Source: Pipra filicauda
Taxonomy: Eukaryota; Chordata; Aves; Passeriformes; Pipridae
Assembly (NCBI RefSeq): GCF_003945595.2
Contig: NW_024104442.1
Span: forward strand, 62,001 to 126,000
Direction of reading: 5' to 3'
DNA: 64,000 bases
The position numbers were made by a program, and so were the translations under genes. This document shows, piece after piece, positions 11,746 through 23,700 of the stretch; positions within the stretch are counted from its first letter, which is position 1, and each line of letters opens with the position of its first letter. Below the pieces are notes generated by a model, which was not told the origin of the DNA, did no database searches, and worked only from the letters and a program-made list of their open reading frames with translations.

Positions 11746-14060
11746 GGGCGGCCAACAGCCGCCAGCTGCGCGCTCGTCATGTGGGTTTGGTGCTCTGAGA
11801 GGATGAAGAGGGACTCCAAATGTCTTTGCTCTTGATGAAGGCACGAGGAAGCGACAGGTCGGGGGGTGAATGAGCCACGGACCAGGGAAAAGGAAAACCA
11901 GCAGCCAGGCTTTGTTGTCTGACTCCGTTATTTTGAAGCCCTTCTGGTTTTTGGAGGGCTGAAAGGGAACCTGGAGAAGGAACACAGGCAACGCACACCT
12001 GGAGGAAGCACCTGTGGCGCTGGGAACTGTCCTGCCAGGCGTCGGACCCTCTGGCACGCGGGGCACGAGCAGGAGCTTGCCACGTGTAGGGTGTGAGGAG
12101 AGGGGTTCTCTGAACTGCGGGATAACGGGATGGAGACGGGAGCGGCAGCGCTGACTTTCCCTTGCTGCCCTGTCCTACTGTGCCAAAGTGTCCCTGACAC
12201 ACTCACTCGCTGGGGCAGAGCTGGGAACGAGGGAAGTGTGTCCCAGACTTGCAGAGGGTTGGGGTTTGGGTTTGTTCTGTTTTATTTTTAATTAACTTAA
12301 TGCAAATGTCCTCATCTGGCTGGCGCAGCCCATCCTTGCCCTGCTGCTCCTGCTGGGCCGGGGTGCATGCAGAGCCCTCACTGCTGGCAGGAGCAGCCCT
12401 GGGAGCGGCCGCTCTGGGGACAGGGTGTGAGTGCACTTTGTCACCTGCCTCCTTATTTATTTTTGCTGTCTGTGGCTCAGTCCCGTCGGGAGGGCTTGGA
12501 CTCCCGGCTCCAATCCCTGCTCCCCAGTCCTGGCCCTTCTGCCGTGGGGTCCGTGGGTGCCCGTGGAGCCAGGGTGGCTCCGGGGGGAGCAGCCACTCGT
12601 CCCCAGCTGGAGACAGACACACAGTCACTGTCTGTCCATCCCACAGGCACCTGGGGAAGGCTGCAGCTCTTCACCCCACTCTGGAGGCTGGACCTGGCCA
12701 CCTCTCTTTGTCCTTGTGGGGACACGCAGCACTTTGGGATCTGCAGGAAAGGCCTGAGCTCCCCACATCGCTTCCCAGAGTCCCTGGCCTGGGGACAGTG
12801 GCTGTGCCATTCCCACCCGGAGCAGGGCTCTGCTGGTGATAGCTGCAGTCCTGGAGGGGAGCCCGCTCCGGCTGCCTTTCCCCGGTGCTTCCCTGGGCTG
12901 GGGCAGGGGACGGAACAGCCGCGCTCATTCCTCATCCCTGGCATCAGCCTGGGCTGGAATCTCAGTGCCACTGGGGAGAGGAGACAGAGAACACCACAGC
13001 AGCTCCCTGGGAAACAAAAGCCATGTTTACATCAGACAGCTCTGGGCTTGCTGGCACAAGCGGCCGTGGCGCGGCGTGACCCCGGAGCAGCCACTGAACC
13101 ACCCTGCTCCTCTCCAGCTCCTGGGAGGAGACAGCCAGCAGAATCCCAGGGATCCGGCTTCATCCAGCGGTTCTTTTTCCTGCCTGTCAGGTTTTAGGAA
13201 TGCCAGAGTGGCCTGGAAGCAGAAGCCACAGCGATCCCAGGGGAGGGGGTTCCTGCTCCTCACCAAACCCCTTTCAGCATCTCCTGGCTGGCAGAGCCCT
13301 CTCGGGGTGACCCTGCCCGGGGGACGTGGCCGCTGCCACAGCCTTATCCCAGAGGAACCGGCGAGCCACCACCACGGCACCTCGGGGTGCTCAGCCCCCA
13401 CGGCCTCGTGAGAGGTGCAGTGGGGTCGGGGTGAGCCCCAAAACCCCGGGGCAGCTCCTGCACCCCTGGGACTCCCAGGCACCCACTCCCTCCCTCCCTG
13501 CCCCGAGTCCACGGGAAGAAGCCACGTAATGTACATTTCCAGAGAAGCTTTGGGTGTAAATCAGTGTATACTTGGAGAGGGAAAATTTTTCTATCTTGTA
13601 GAGTAGGTATTTTTATAGAATGAAGGTTGATCCATTTTTTTAATACTTTAAAAGAGGAGAGAAATGTATCTGTGTATACACAAAAGCATATATATATATA
13701 TATATATGTATAAATATATAAATATCGGAGATCTGCCTTTCTTGACTTGGGACCCTGGATCCCCAGGTCTCAAACAATTGTGATTTTTTTCCTGTCGCTC
13801 TCACAGAGGTACTGTAACTGTAAATAAGCACCAGGAAAAAGTTTTAAGCAAACAATAAGCACTGACTTGCACATTCACCATGCTTTAAAAGCCCTATGGA
13901 GAGAAAAAACAACAAAACGAAACGAAAACTGTACATCCCAAAAATGTTCCTCTTTCCCCATCGGTATGTGAAGGAAATCCCCCCAAAAAAGAGGCAAAAA
14001 CAGTATTGTCTTAAATGATGTATCAATTCTTGTCGGATTAAAAGCTGTTACTATTCCTGC
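11746..14060 (+). other. RAB11FIP3: RAB11FIP3 3'UTR
   Basis: Non-coding sequence between the stop codon and an ATTAAA signal at 14037-14042. It is GC-rich at first, then A/T-rich from about 13540, with a (TA)n tract at 13689-13707. The long open frames on both strands here follow GC bias and match no family I know. Confidence 0.65.
14037..14042 (+). terminator. polyadenylation signal ATTAAA (RAB11FIP3)
   Basis: ATTAAA is followed within 30 bp by a T-rich and GT-containing stretch. It is the first plausible signal after the A/T-rich distal 3'UTR. Confidence 0.6.
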
Positions 14061-14169
14061 CCAGAGACTCTTTTTACGCAGGGGTGGGGTGGATTGAAGC
14101 ATCCTGAGTGTCCAAGTGCTGGATCTCCAGTGGGGGTGGATGGAGTGGAAATGCTCCTGCACCACGAGT

Positions 14170-14372
14170 GCCCTGATTTTGGGAGGATGAGGATGGAGGA
14201 GGCTGGAGGAGGCTGGAGTGCCCTGATTTTGGGAGGATGAGGATGGAGGAGGCTGGAGCTTGGCTGGAGTGCCCTGATTTTGGGAGGATGAGGATGGGGA
14301 AGGCTGGAGCTGGCTGGAGTGCCCTGATTTTGGGAGGATGAGGATGGGGAAGGTGGGACCTGGCTGGCTCTG
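14170..14372 (+). repeat. 50-bp tandem repeat, four copies
   Basis: Four head-to-tail units, each beginning GCCCTGATTTTGGGAGGATG at 14220, 14271, 14321 and about 14170. Copies are nearly identical in their first 30 bases. Located just after the RAB11FIP3 3' end. Confidence 0.92.
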
Positions 14373-14589
14373 GAGGGGTCAAGGTCAGAGGGAGCCAAAA
14401 TCTTCCCCCCAGCCCAGCTGTGCATGGGAATGGGGGCATTCTCCCTTCACCTTCCTGGAGGGTCCACATGGGATGAGGGACTCGTGGAGCTGATCCTGCT
14501 GCCCAGGGATTGGGCAGGCTGAGACAGGGACACACATGGGGGCTGCTCCAGGCAGGAACACAGAGCTTTCCCTTTTACACCGGGAAAAA

Positions 14590-15990
14590 ACCCTCAGAGC
14601 ACTCAACTGTTCTGAACTGCTCCAAAAATCCCTTAAACGCTCTCTCCCACCCTGCTAAGCTGCTCCACACCCCTTTAAGCCTCCCCCCACCCCCTCCCCG
14701 CCCCTATAAGCCGCCCCAAAGGGCCTGAACGTGCAAAATTCCCTCTCGGCTCCTGCCGTGCCTCCGGATAGCTCCAGCCTGTTCCTCTGAACTCCTCCAA
14801 GCAGCCCTGGAGCTGCTGCAAAGAGCTCCAAGGGCCTCTGTGCTGGGGACTGGCTCTGACACACCCTGAGTGCTCTGAAACCCCCCAAATTGTTTCAAAC
14901 TGCTCCACACTGCTCTGAGCAGCACCAAGGCTACAAAACGTCCCTGAGCTGCCCTAAACCAACCCAGAGCTGCTCCAGAACATCCTGGAGCTGCCCTAAA
15001 ACATGCCCTGAGATGCTCTAAAATGTCCCTTGAGTTGCTCCAAAACATCCCAGAGCGGCTGTAAAACACCCCAGAGGTGCTTTGAAGTGTCCCTGAGCTG
15101 CTTTAAAATACCCCTGAGCTGCTCTAAAACATCCCTGAGCACCTCTAAAGCACTTCTGAGCATCTCTAAAGAACCTCTGTACCACTCCAAACTGCTCTAC
15201 ACCCTCCAAGTAGCTCTAGTGTGCGCCAAAGATTTCCCTAAATAACTCTAAAACATCCTTAAAAAAATTCCTCTGAAATCTCAACCTCCGACAACTTGAA
15301 GCTGCTCTAGAAATGGGATAATTAAATAGCTCTGGTAGTATCTGTGCTGTGGAAGGACAGAGCTCTGGGCAGCACTGAACCACTTGAATTGCTCAAATAG
15401 CTTTCATGCTCCTCAAACCAGTCCTAAAAGGCCCCAAACTGCCCCGAAGTAGCACTTGAAGTCCTCTAAACTCTTCTAAAACTCCTTGAAATAGCTCAAA
15501 ATGGATCACAGAAAAGGTCTGGTGGCAGCTCTGAAGCACTCCACGCCTCCTCTGTGTGGTTGTGAAACATCTTGAGTGCTCCAACACCCCTGAAAGGCCC
15601 CTGAAGCCCCTCCAGGCCTTCTCCACGCACCTCTCAACAGCATTAAAACTTTTCAGTAACATCTCTAAATTCTCAGTTTGAAACCACCCTAAAGCCCCTC
15701 TGAACAACACCAGAGGGGCACAAGCAACGCTGAAACAGCTCCAAAGCTGCTCAAAAACTCATCAAAAAATACTCATAGCTGCTCCAAAGTGTTCCAGCTC
15801 TTCTTTGCCTCCTCTGAAAAAGGGTTTGAACAGCTCGAAACCTCTCCAGCCTCTTCAAAACTGCTCCAGAAAAGTCCTAAGGCTCCAAAGGTCTCTGCAT
15901 CCTTCAGAACAGCTCCAGAGCTGGTTCCAGCCCAGCTCCTGCCACATTCCAGCCCTTCCACCCAGCTCAGTGGGCTCAGCACCCCAACAC
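14590..15990 (+). repeat. long degenerate ~21-bp minisatellite
   Basis: About 1.4 kb built from diverged units of roughly 21 bp, approximating GAGCTGCTCTAAAACATCCC. The unit is a multiple of three and has few stops, so the reverse strand shows several long open frames with seven-residue periodicity (for example VLEQLRGILKQLRD). I regard these as by-products of the repeat, not genes. Confidence 0.8.
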
Positions 15991-16030
15991 ACCCCCAGTG
16001 CTGGGGGCAGTTCTGGGCCCCTCACAACAA

Positions 16031-16482
16031 GAAAGACATGAAGGGGCTGGAGCGTGTCCAGGAAAGGGAATGGAGCTGGAGCAGCAGGAGCAGCTGAGAG
16101 AGCTGGGGGGGTTCAACCTGGAGAAAAGGAGGCTCAGGGGGGACCTTCTGGTTCTGCAACTCCCTGACAGGAGGGGGGAGCCGGGGGGTGTCGGGCTCTG
16201 CTCCCAGGGAACAAGGGACAGGAGGAGAGGGAACGGCCTCAGGCTGGGCCAGGGGAGATTTAAATTGGATATTGGGAAAATTTCTTCACAGAAATGGTGG
16301 TCAGGCACTGGCACAGCTGCCCGGGGCAGAGGTGGAGTCCCCATCCCTGGAGGGATTTAAAAGCCATGTGGATGTGGCACTTGGGGACATGGGTTAGTGG
16401 TGGCCTTGGCAGTGCTGGGGGAATGGTTGGATATGATGATCTCAGGGGACTTTTCCAACCTAAATGATCCTGTGATTCTGTG
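16031..16482 (+). mobile_element. CR1 LINE 3'-end fragment
   Basis: Runs from GAGCGTGTCCAGGAAAGGGA through GGTTCAACCTGGAGAAAAGG to the terminus TTTTCCAACCTAAATGATCC and TGTGATTCTGTGA. Among the longer CR1 tails, sitting between RAB11FIP3 and the septin gene. Confidence 0.92.
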
Positions 16483-17279
16483 AGCACCTTCAAATGCTCC
16501 CAAAGCCTGGACATGACCAAGGCCACTACAGCCCTGTCCCACGTTCCCTGGTCGTGTTCTGTGTCTCTACAGCAGGATCTGGCAGGACCCCATGGCCATG
16601 TCCTGGCTGTGCCCCCTGCCCCGTCCAGCACAGGAATGTGCTCCATGTGCTCTGGCTGCTGGGTGTTCCCTGCAGGGTGGTGAGGGCAGAGCTCTGCTGC
16701 AGGACCCTGTTTGGAGAAGGGATTTCCAGCTCCTTCCTCTTCCACATCTGCTGCCGATCCCATCCCGGGATGGGGCTGGGACAGAGTTGACGCTTGGCAG
16801 CCGGGCTGGGAGGGATGATCCCCCCACCCTGGGCTAAGGGGGGCAGCCCCAGGGCAGCCTCTCACCCCGAGGTGCTGCCTGAGTCACCGTGTGGGCAGGA
16901 GTGGGGTCCCCTGCAGCTGCTCCTCAGGATGCTCCAGGAGTTCCAGCATGGGACACAACCCCTGGCAGGTACAGCATCACACCGGAGGCTGGTGACACTC
17001 CAACAGACCCCCCCACACCCAGCCGGGAGGCAGTGACAGGCAGCCCTGCCTGCTCCAACCCATCTTCCTCCTCCTGCTCCAGGACGGAAATTCCTGGGGG
17101 AGCAGAACTTGTGGAACACAGCCCCCCGGGATCCACAGCCTGCCTGGGACCTCCCTGCCCCAGCCTGCCCGGAACCTCCACCCCAACTGCCTGGAACTTC
17201 CCTAGCCTGGCCAGCCCCCGTTACAGCCTTCCTGCCTGGGACCCCCAGCCTTCCCGGGGACCCCCAGCCCGGGGCTGCA

Positions 17280-17700
17280 GCATCCCAGTGCCCCGGGATG
17301 GGGGTGGGGGCGGCAGGGCCGCCGGAGCTCCGGGGGCCGGGCTGGGCGAGGCGGGGGGGTCTCGGGCCGGGGCGGGGGCGCAGGCGGGACCTCCCCCCTC
17401 CCTTTCTCTTCCCCTCCCGTCCCCTCCCCCGGCCGGTCCCCTCCTCCTTCCCCTCCCGCCCAGGGCAGCCGGCGCCGGCCCGTCCCGTCCCGGGGCTCGG
17501 TGGGCTCCGCTCCGCTCCCCCGGCGCTGCCCCCACCCAATGCGGGTGTCCCGGGTGGGCGGCAGCCCCCGGCCCCCCCCGCCCCGCCATGGCCCGGCTCT
17601 CCGTCAAGGACCACCTGGACGGGATCCTTTCCGACTTCGAAGGTGCGGCCGGGGCTGCGAGAGCGCGCGCGGGGGACCCCCCCTCGGGGTTGGGGGTCGT
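17280..17700 (+). promoter_or_regulatory. CpG-island promoter of the septin gene
   Basis: Very GC- and CpG-rich sequence surrounds the first coding exon, with several GC-box-like CCCCTCCC and GGGGCGGGGGC elements and no TATA box. A long antisense open frame across it reflects base composition. Confidence 0.6.
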
Positions 17701-20700
17701 GGGAGGAAGGGAGGATGCCCCCCCGGAGGGGAGCATGCTGCTGGATGGGCGTCTTGGGGGGCTGTGGTGCTCCCCGAGGGCTGAGCATCGTGGGGGGCTG
17801 CGCCCCCCCCGCGCGGAGGCGGGTTGTGGGGAGGATGCTGCTGGCTGGGAGTTTTAGGGGGGCCGCAGTGCCCCCCGGGGGTGAGCAGCGTGCGCTGGGT
17901 ATTGCTCCGGGGGAGATGCTGCTGGGCTGAGGGTCTGGGGGGGCTGAGCATGGCGGGGGCTGCGCTTCCCCCCTGGAGCTGGATATGGAGGGGGAGGGTA
18001 ATACCTGCCGGGGGCTCCGCATCGCGGGGAAACGAGAGGTCCCCCCCAGACTGGGCATCGTGGGGGGCTGCACGCCCTCCTTGGGGGCTGAGTATCGGGG
18101 GGTGGTGCTGAGCATCGTGGAGAGACGGGATCCCCCACGGACGTCGGGGGGGTTGTTCTCATCTCCCCCCCCCCGGGGGCTGCGCGTGGTGGGTATGTGG
18201 GTGCTCTCGGGGGGTGCGACCGTGGGGTGGGCAAGGGGGAGGCTACCAAGCGCTGCAGGGAGGGTGGGAGAGGTGTGTGTGGACCCCCCCGTGTTCGCGT
18301 GGGTGCGGGTGCGCGCTCCCCGTGTGTGCGCGCTCCCACCCGCGGGCCGGGGGCTGCGGGGGGGCCGGGCCGGGGGCGGGCGGCGAAACCCGACCCCGGG
18401 GCTGCTGCTGCCCTCGCCGGGGAGGAATGTGTGCACCTACCCCGAGCATCTTAACCCCACCGCTGCCGGCTGACACCCCCTCAATCCCTGCCAGCACCCC
18501 AAAATCCCCCGTCATCTCCCCCAAACTCCCTACCATCCCTCCAAGACCCCTGCTAAACCCCTAAATCTCCTGCCACCTCCTCTTCACCTCCCCACATCCC
18601 CCAGAGCCCCCTGCCACCCTGCTTTCACTCCCTGCCACCCTGCACACCCCCTGCTACCCTTCGACCCCCCTGCCACCTCCCACCCCCCCACCTTGCCCTG
18701 CATCCCCCCCACTGCTCCCCCTCTGCCTATCAGGGACACCATCTGGGATCTGGGTGAGGATGGGTCAGGGGCCAGGGTCATGTTTGGGATGAAAGGAGGC
18801 ATTTGGGGTGCCCCAGGCAGTGCCAAAGCAGAGAGATGGATTGGGGAGGGGGTCGCCGGCCCTATGACCCCGTGGCCCCAGCAGCCCGGCCGGTGGGGCC
18901 GGGCAGGACTGGCCACAGAAATACCTGCCCTGGGGAGAGCTGTGATTAGCAGCGCCCACAGCCCGGCCTCTGACCCCTGCCCTGCCCCGGGCACGGGGGG
19001 AGCTGGGGAGGGGATGGGACCCCCACAGCCCCGCTGCCCCCCACACCACGGCCAAGCCGTGGGGCCGAGGAAGAGGAGGGCCAGGGCGGCCTGGTGCCAG
19101 CGGGCGCTGTGCTGGGGCAGGTTGGCACACGTGCCAGTGCCAGGGGGATGCAGGGGTGCAGTGCGGGCCCCCCCAACCCTCCCTGGAGGGAGGCAGCCAC
19201 CCGCCGCTTGGCAGAGGGGGAGAGGAAGGCTGGGGGGGGGCCTGGGCTCCCGCGCTCCCCCCGGGGCCACGGGACCGGCTGCCGGCACCGCACTGTGCTG
19301 CTCTGGCAGCGCCGGCAGGAGCGCGGCTCGGGGGGGGCCCGTGCCGGGGCTGGAGGGAGGGGGCAGCTGCACAGTGGGGTCTTCACGGGGGTCAGACCTG
19401 GGGAGAGAGGGTCCCCACCTCTGAGGCTTTGCACTGGAGCCAGGCCCTGTGACACCCACGTTGAGGTTGGGGGATCCATGTGGGGGGCACGTTCGCACCC
19501 CGGGGCCGTGCCGCGGGCTCATGGCTGCTGTGAAGCCGCACGGGAGGCAGAGCTGTGGCGGTCCTGCTGCGTGCGGTGATAGCTCTGCCTGCCTGCCATC
19601 AGTAGGCTTCAGGGTTAACGCCCTGTAAAGGGCAGGAATCCTTCCCATCCCGACTGTTGGATGGATGCAGGGGGAGAGGGTCGGGCGGGGATCTGGTTAC
19701 TCGGCCAGATCCCTTACAGGGGGAATAAAGCGGGCAGTGTGTGTGAGGGCAGCCGGAGGCACGGCCACCCGGGCGAGATAAACCTGGGAACAATGATAAA
19801 ACCTGGGACAATGCAGCAGGGCTGGGAGGGAGCTGACTGCGGGTGGGGTCCTGGGTGGGACCAGCTCACAAGTGAGGGGCACCTGCAGGTGCTGGGGGGA
19901 CTCCATGGGGCTGGGGACGGGGCAGAGATTAGTGGATGCCATCAGGTGCCACTCTCATGCCATCATCTCTCTGCCCACAGCACTCAAGAAGTCGTTTGAG
20001 GCAGAGGATGGGGATGAGGCGCCCAGCTTCCCACTGGTGTTGCCGCTGTCCTCGGGCACCGGCGAGAACCAGCAGCTGCTCCAGCCCAGCCACCCCCCCT
20101 GCTCGGGCACTGCCGCCGGCCCCAGCCCAGCGCCCAGCCCCGTGCTGCGGACCCGGCTCAGTGCCAGCCATGCCACTGGCCGATCCAATGGCACTGCCGG
20201 CACCGGCATCGCCCGCACTGCCTCCTTCCAGACCCGCCAGGCCTCTGCCACGGGGCCAGGAAGCGATGGCGAGAGCCTGCGCAGCTCATCCTCCAGCCTG
20301 GAGAGCCCTGCACCCACCAGGCCCCTCCTGCCACCGGGCACCCCCCCAGCCACCAGCCCTGGCCTGAAGAAGGTCCCATCCCATGGAAGCGTTTTCCCAG
20401 GGGTGCTGGATCACCCTCTCCGTGGGGCCGCCGCCAGCCATGGCTCACTGCCAGCGCTGGACCTGCACATCGCCGAGGAGCCAGGGACCTCTGTGCCGGA
20501 CCCCTCGCCATGGAGCACCCAGAGCCCTGCGCCCCAGCCTCACACCCACCAGCCTTCCTCCTCCTCCTCTTCCTCCTTCTCCTCCCTGGCCCCATACAAT
20601 GGCACAGAGGCAGTGCCAGGGCTGCCCACAGTCCCAGAGGGGCCAGGGCAGTGGGACGTGGCCCCCCGCATGCTGTCCCGGCCGCAGCTCAGGGTCACCC

Positions 20701-23700
20701 TCAGTGCCAGCCCCATCCCGTCCCGCCGGCACCCGCCGCTGTGCTGGGGCCAGGGGGAGGCAGCCCCAGCCCCCACCACCCTCTCCCCGGGGAGGGTTGA
20801 GGGGCTGCCCCCACTGCCAGCCCCCCAAGCCGCCTCCTTCAAGCTGGTGTCACAGCCACAGACAGTGCAAGTGAGCTCCCAGCCCGCCTTCCTCGGGGGG
20901 CTGGTGCTGGTGCCGACACTGGGGACACCGGCAGCGCCCCGTGGAGCCAGAGGGAACCCCCCCAGCACCGGGCTGGTGGGACCACGGGGACCCTGCGTGG
21001 TGGCAGCAGCTCCCAGCAAGGCTGCAGACGGCAGCGGGGCAGCGGGGACACCAGAGCACGGTAGGACTCGCTTCCTCTTCTGTGCCCTCTCCCCACCAAG
21101 ACCCCTCGGTGGGCACAGCGTTGCCAAAATACCCCCACCGCTGATGCCGGGGAGAGCGTGGATGTGGAGTGACGGTGATGCCGGGGACAGCAGGAGCCCT
21201 GCCAGCTCACTGCTCCTCATGCCGGGGGGCCATGGAGAGCGTTGGATGTGGGGGGGCTGTAGAGCGCGGAGCCGAGCTCAGCGCTGGCAGCACTCCCGGC
21301 CCCGGGGTGCCTGGCGAGCTTCCCACGCCGCCCCGGCGCTAATTGTTTTTCCCGGCACGGGGAGACAGGTCGGGACACATGTGCCCCATCGCGCCGGGCC
21401 CCGCGCGTGCCGCCTATCGCCGGGATCTTGTCCCGCGTCCAGCGCTTTCTTCCCCAATCTTCCCTCCTCGCCTTGGCACGGGAACGGATCCTGTTCCTCC
21501 CTTCCCGTGGGGCGCAGGAGGTGGCGGGGGGCCAAGGTGCGCCGGGGCGTGCTCGGCGCACACCGAGTGCCACGGGGAAGGATGCCGTGCCCCCGGCTCC
21601 CACCGTGCCGGGGTGGGCTCTGCCGAGCCCATGCCCGTCCCCAAGCATGGGGTGAGGGATTCCCCGTGTTCCACTTCCCGGCGGCTTCTCCAGGAGGGCG
21701 CCGGGGTGGCCGGGAGACAGCCTCTGCCGCCGGGGCTCCCCGTTCGGGTGCTTGGGGCTCCTTGCCCGTCTCGCTGGGCTGTCGTGGGGCCGCCGTCGCC
21801 GGGCCCTAAGTACTAACGCGGCAAAGGCATCCATACATCTGCTCCGGGCTGCGGTGAATCATCCCCCAGCAATGCCCGTGCGCTGCCCAGCCAGCCCGGC
21901 TGCCCCGCGGCACCCGGCCGGGAGGAGGGACGGCTCTCCGGACGAGCCGGGGTCATGAGGACACGGGGGAACAGAGCTTGAGGCTGAGCCGGGGTGATAG
22001 GGACACTGGGGGCAGCGCTCGGGGCTGAGATGGGTGATGGGGACAGGGATATGGTGCTCAGGGCTGAGTCAGGGGCGTGGGGACACACAGGGACAGCGGT
22101 TGGTCCTGAGGCAGGGTGACAGGGACAGTGCTCAGTGCCAACCCGGGTTAATGAGGAGATGGGGACAGTGCTCAGGGCTGTGACAGGTACACAGCGCTCA
22201 AAATCAAGGCAGGGTGGTGGGGAAATGGGAACATGGTGCTCCAGACTGACCCAGGGTTATGGTGACACCGGAACACTGTGCTCAGGACCTACCCAAGGTG
22301 ACGGGGACACATACAGTGCTCAGGATGGAGCTGTGTTGATGGCAGGCAGTCGAGCGTGGCGTGCCCAGGCTACGGGGTGGGACACGAGCCAGCGGGCAGC
22401 GTGTGGGCACCGGCTGCCCTGCAGATGGCCCGGAACCGGCAGGGGACTGGCAGATGCCACTCAGGCACAGCGGTTTCTCTGCCAGGAAGAGGTGGGAACG
22501 ATCTGTTTCCTCTCCCGGGAGGCCACCCTGGCCCCCAGCCGCTGACACCCGTGGGTGGCCTTGGGGTGTTGTGGCACGCTGGGTCGGTCCCACACCCCGT
22601 GGGAGGAAGCTCCAAGTGAGCCGGCGGCCGCCGTGTTTCACTTCCACGCCGGGTCGCCCACGCAGGGCCTGGGGCGAGGAGGAGGAGGAGGAGGAGGAGG
22701 AGCGGAGGAGGAGCCGTGGGCCGCAGCCGTCCTCCGCCTTGCACCCCAGGAGCCATTTGGCCCCAGTGACCAGCTCTCGGCAGCAACAACCCCGGCTCTG
22801 GCCGGCTCGCCCAGGTAGGGATGGTGTGGTGGCACCGGGAAGGGCGGTGTGCGGGCAGGGGGGTGCTGTCACCGGGGCTGGGTGACTGTCCCTGGTCCCC
22901 AGTCCCCAGCGGTGCTGCAGGCTCAGGGTTTTGCTCGATGGTTCACTTCTGCTTCTGCTCAGTGACGGTCCCCAGCCACCCCCGTCCCCATCCCATGGCT
23001 CTCTCCTGTACCAGCCAGACAACCGGGCTGGCTCTGGGTCTGACTGTACATGGGGATTGTCACCACTGTCCCCTTGGGATGTGTTTGGCACTTGGGACAG
23101 GCACCAGCATTTCTGGATCATGTTGGGCTGGGGGGTAGAGCTGTGGTGTGGCTGGTGTGGTGGGTGCATCCTCAAAATCCTCCATCCCTCTGCCAGAGGG
23201 GTCAGCTCCCTTGCACCGGATCCAAAGCCACTCTCTCCCCATCCCATGCCCAATTTGATGCGGTGGCAAACAGTGGGAGTGGGAGCAGCACAGCGGGAGC
23301 TCCTCTCCTGGCTCATCCTCTCCCAGCACCCTCCACCCTTGGAGCCTTATTACAAGCTTCCCTGGGAACTGGCCAATTAACCCCGCATCAGTAATTAAAT
23401 GCATGGAGGAGACCACGGACCTGGGATTACTTGTCCCTGCCTGGAAAATAAGAGCATCTGTGATGAGTCCTGGAACAGGTCTGGCTGCAGGAGCCATTTG
23501 CCCCAGAGCTCCGTGGGGATGCCGAAGAGCTTCCACGTGGCCACCCGGCTGCTGGCCATTGCCGACAGGGCTTTTTGGCACCAAGGGCTGGGGCAGTGGG
23601 GGCTCTGACCCTGTGGGGGAGGCATTTGTGGCTGCAGCATCCAGTGTCACCCCTCAGCTCCACCAGACGTGTCCTCTGGCTGTGGTTGTCTCCTTGGTGC

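Noticed and set aside
14656..15209. Minus-strand coiled-coil-like proteins in the 21-bp repeat
   Set aside because: All arise from repeat periodicity, in more than one overlapping frame, with no splice or start context.
16862..18436. 524-codon open frame on the minus strand across the septin promoter
   Set aside because: It is a by-product of extreme GC content and repeats. It lies antisense to the septin first exon, is rich in Pro/Ser/Arg, and matches no family.
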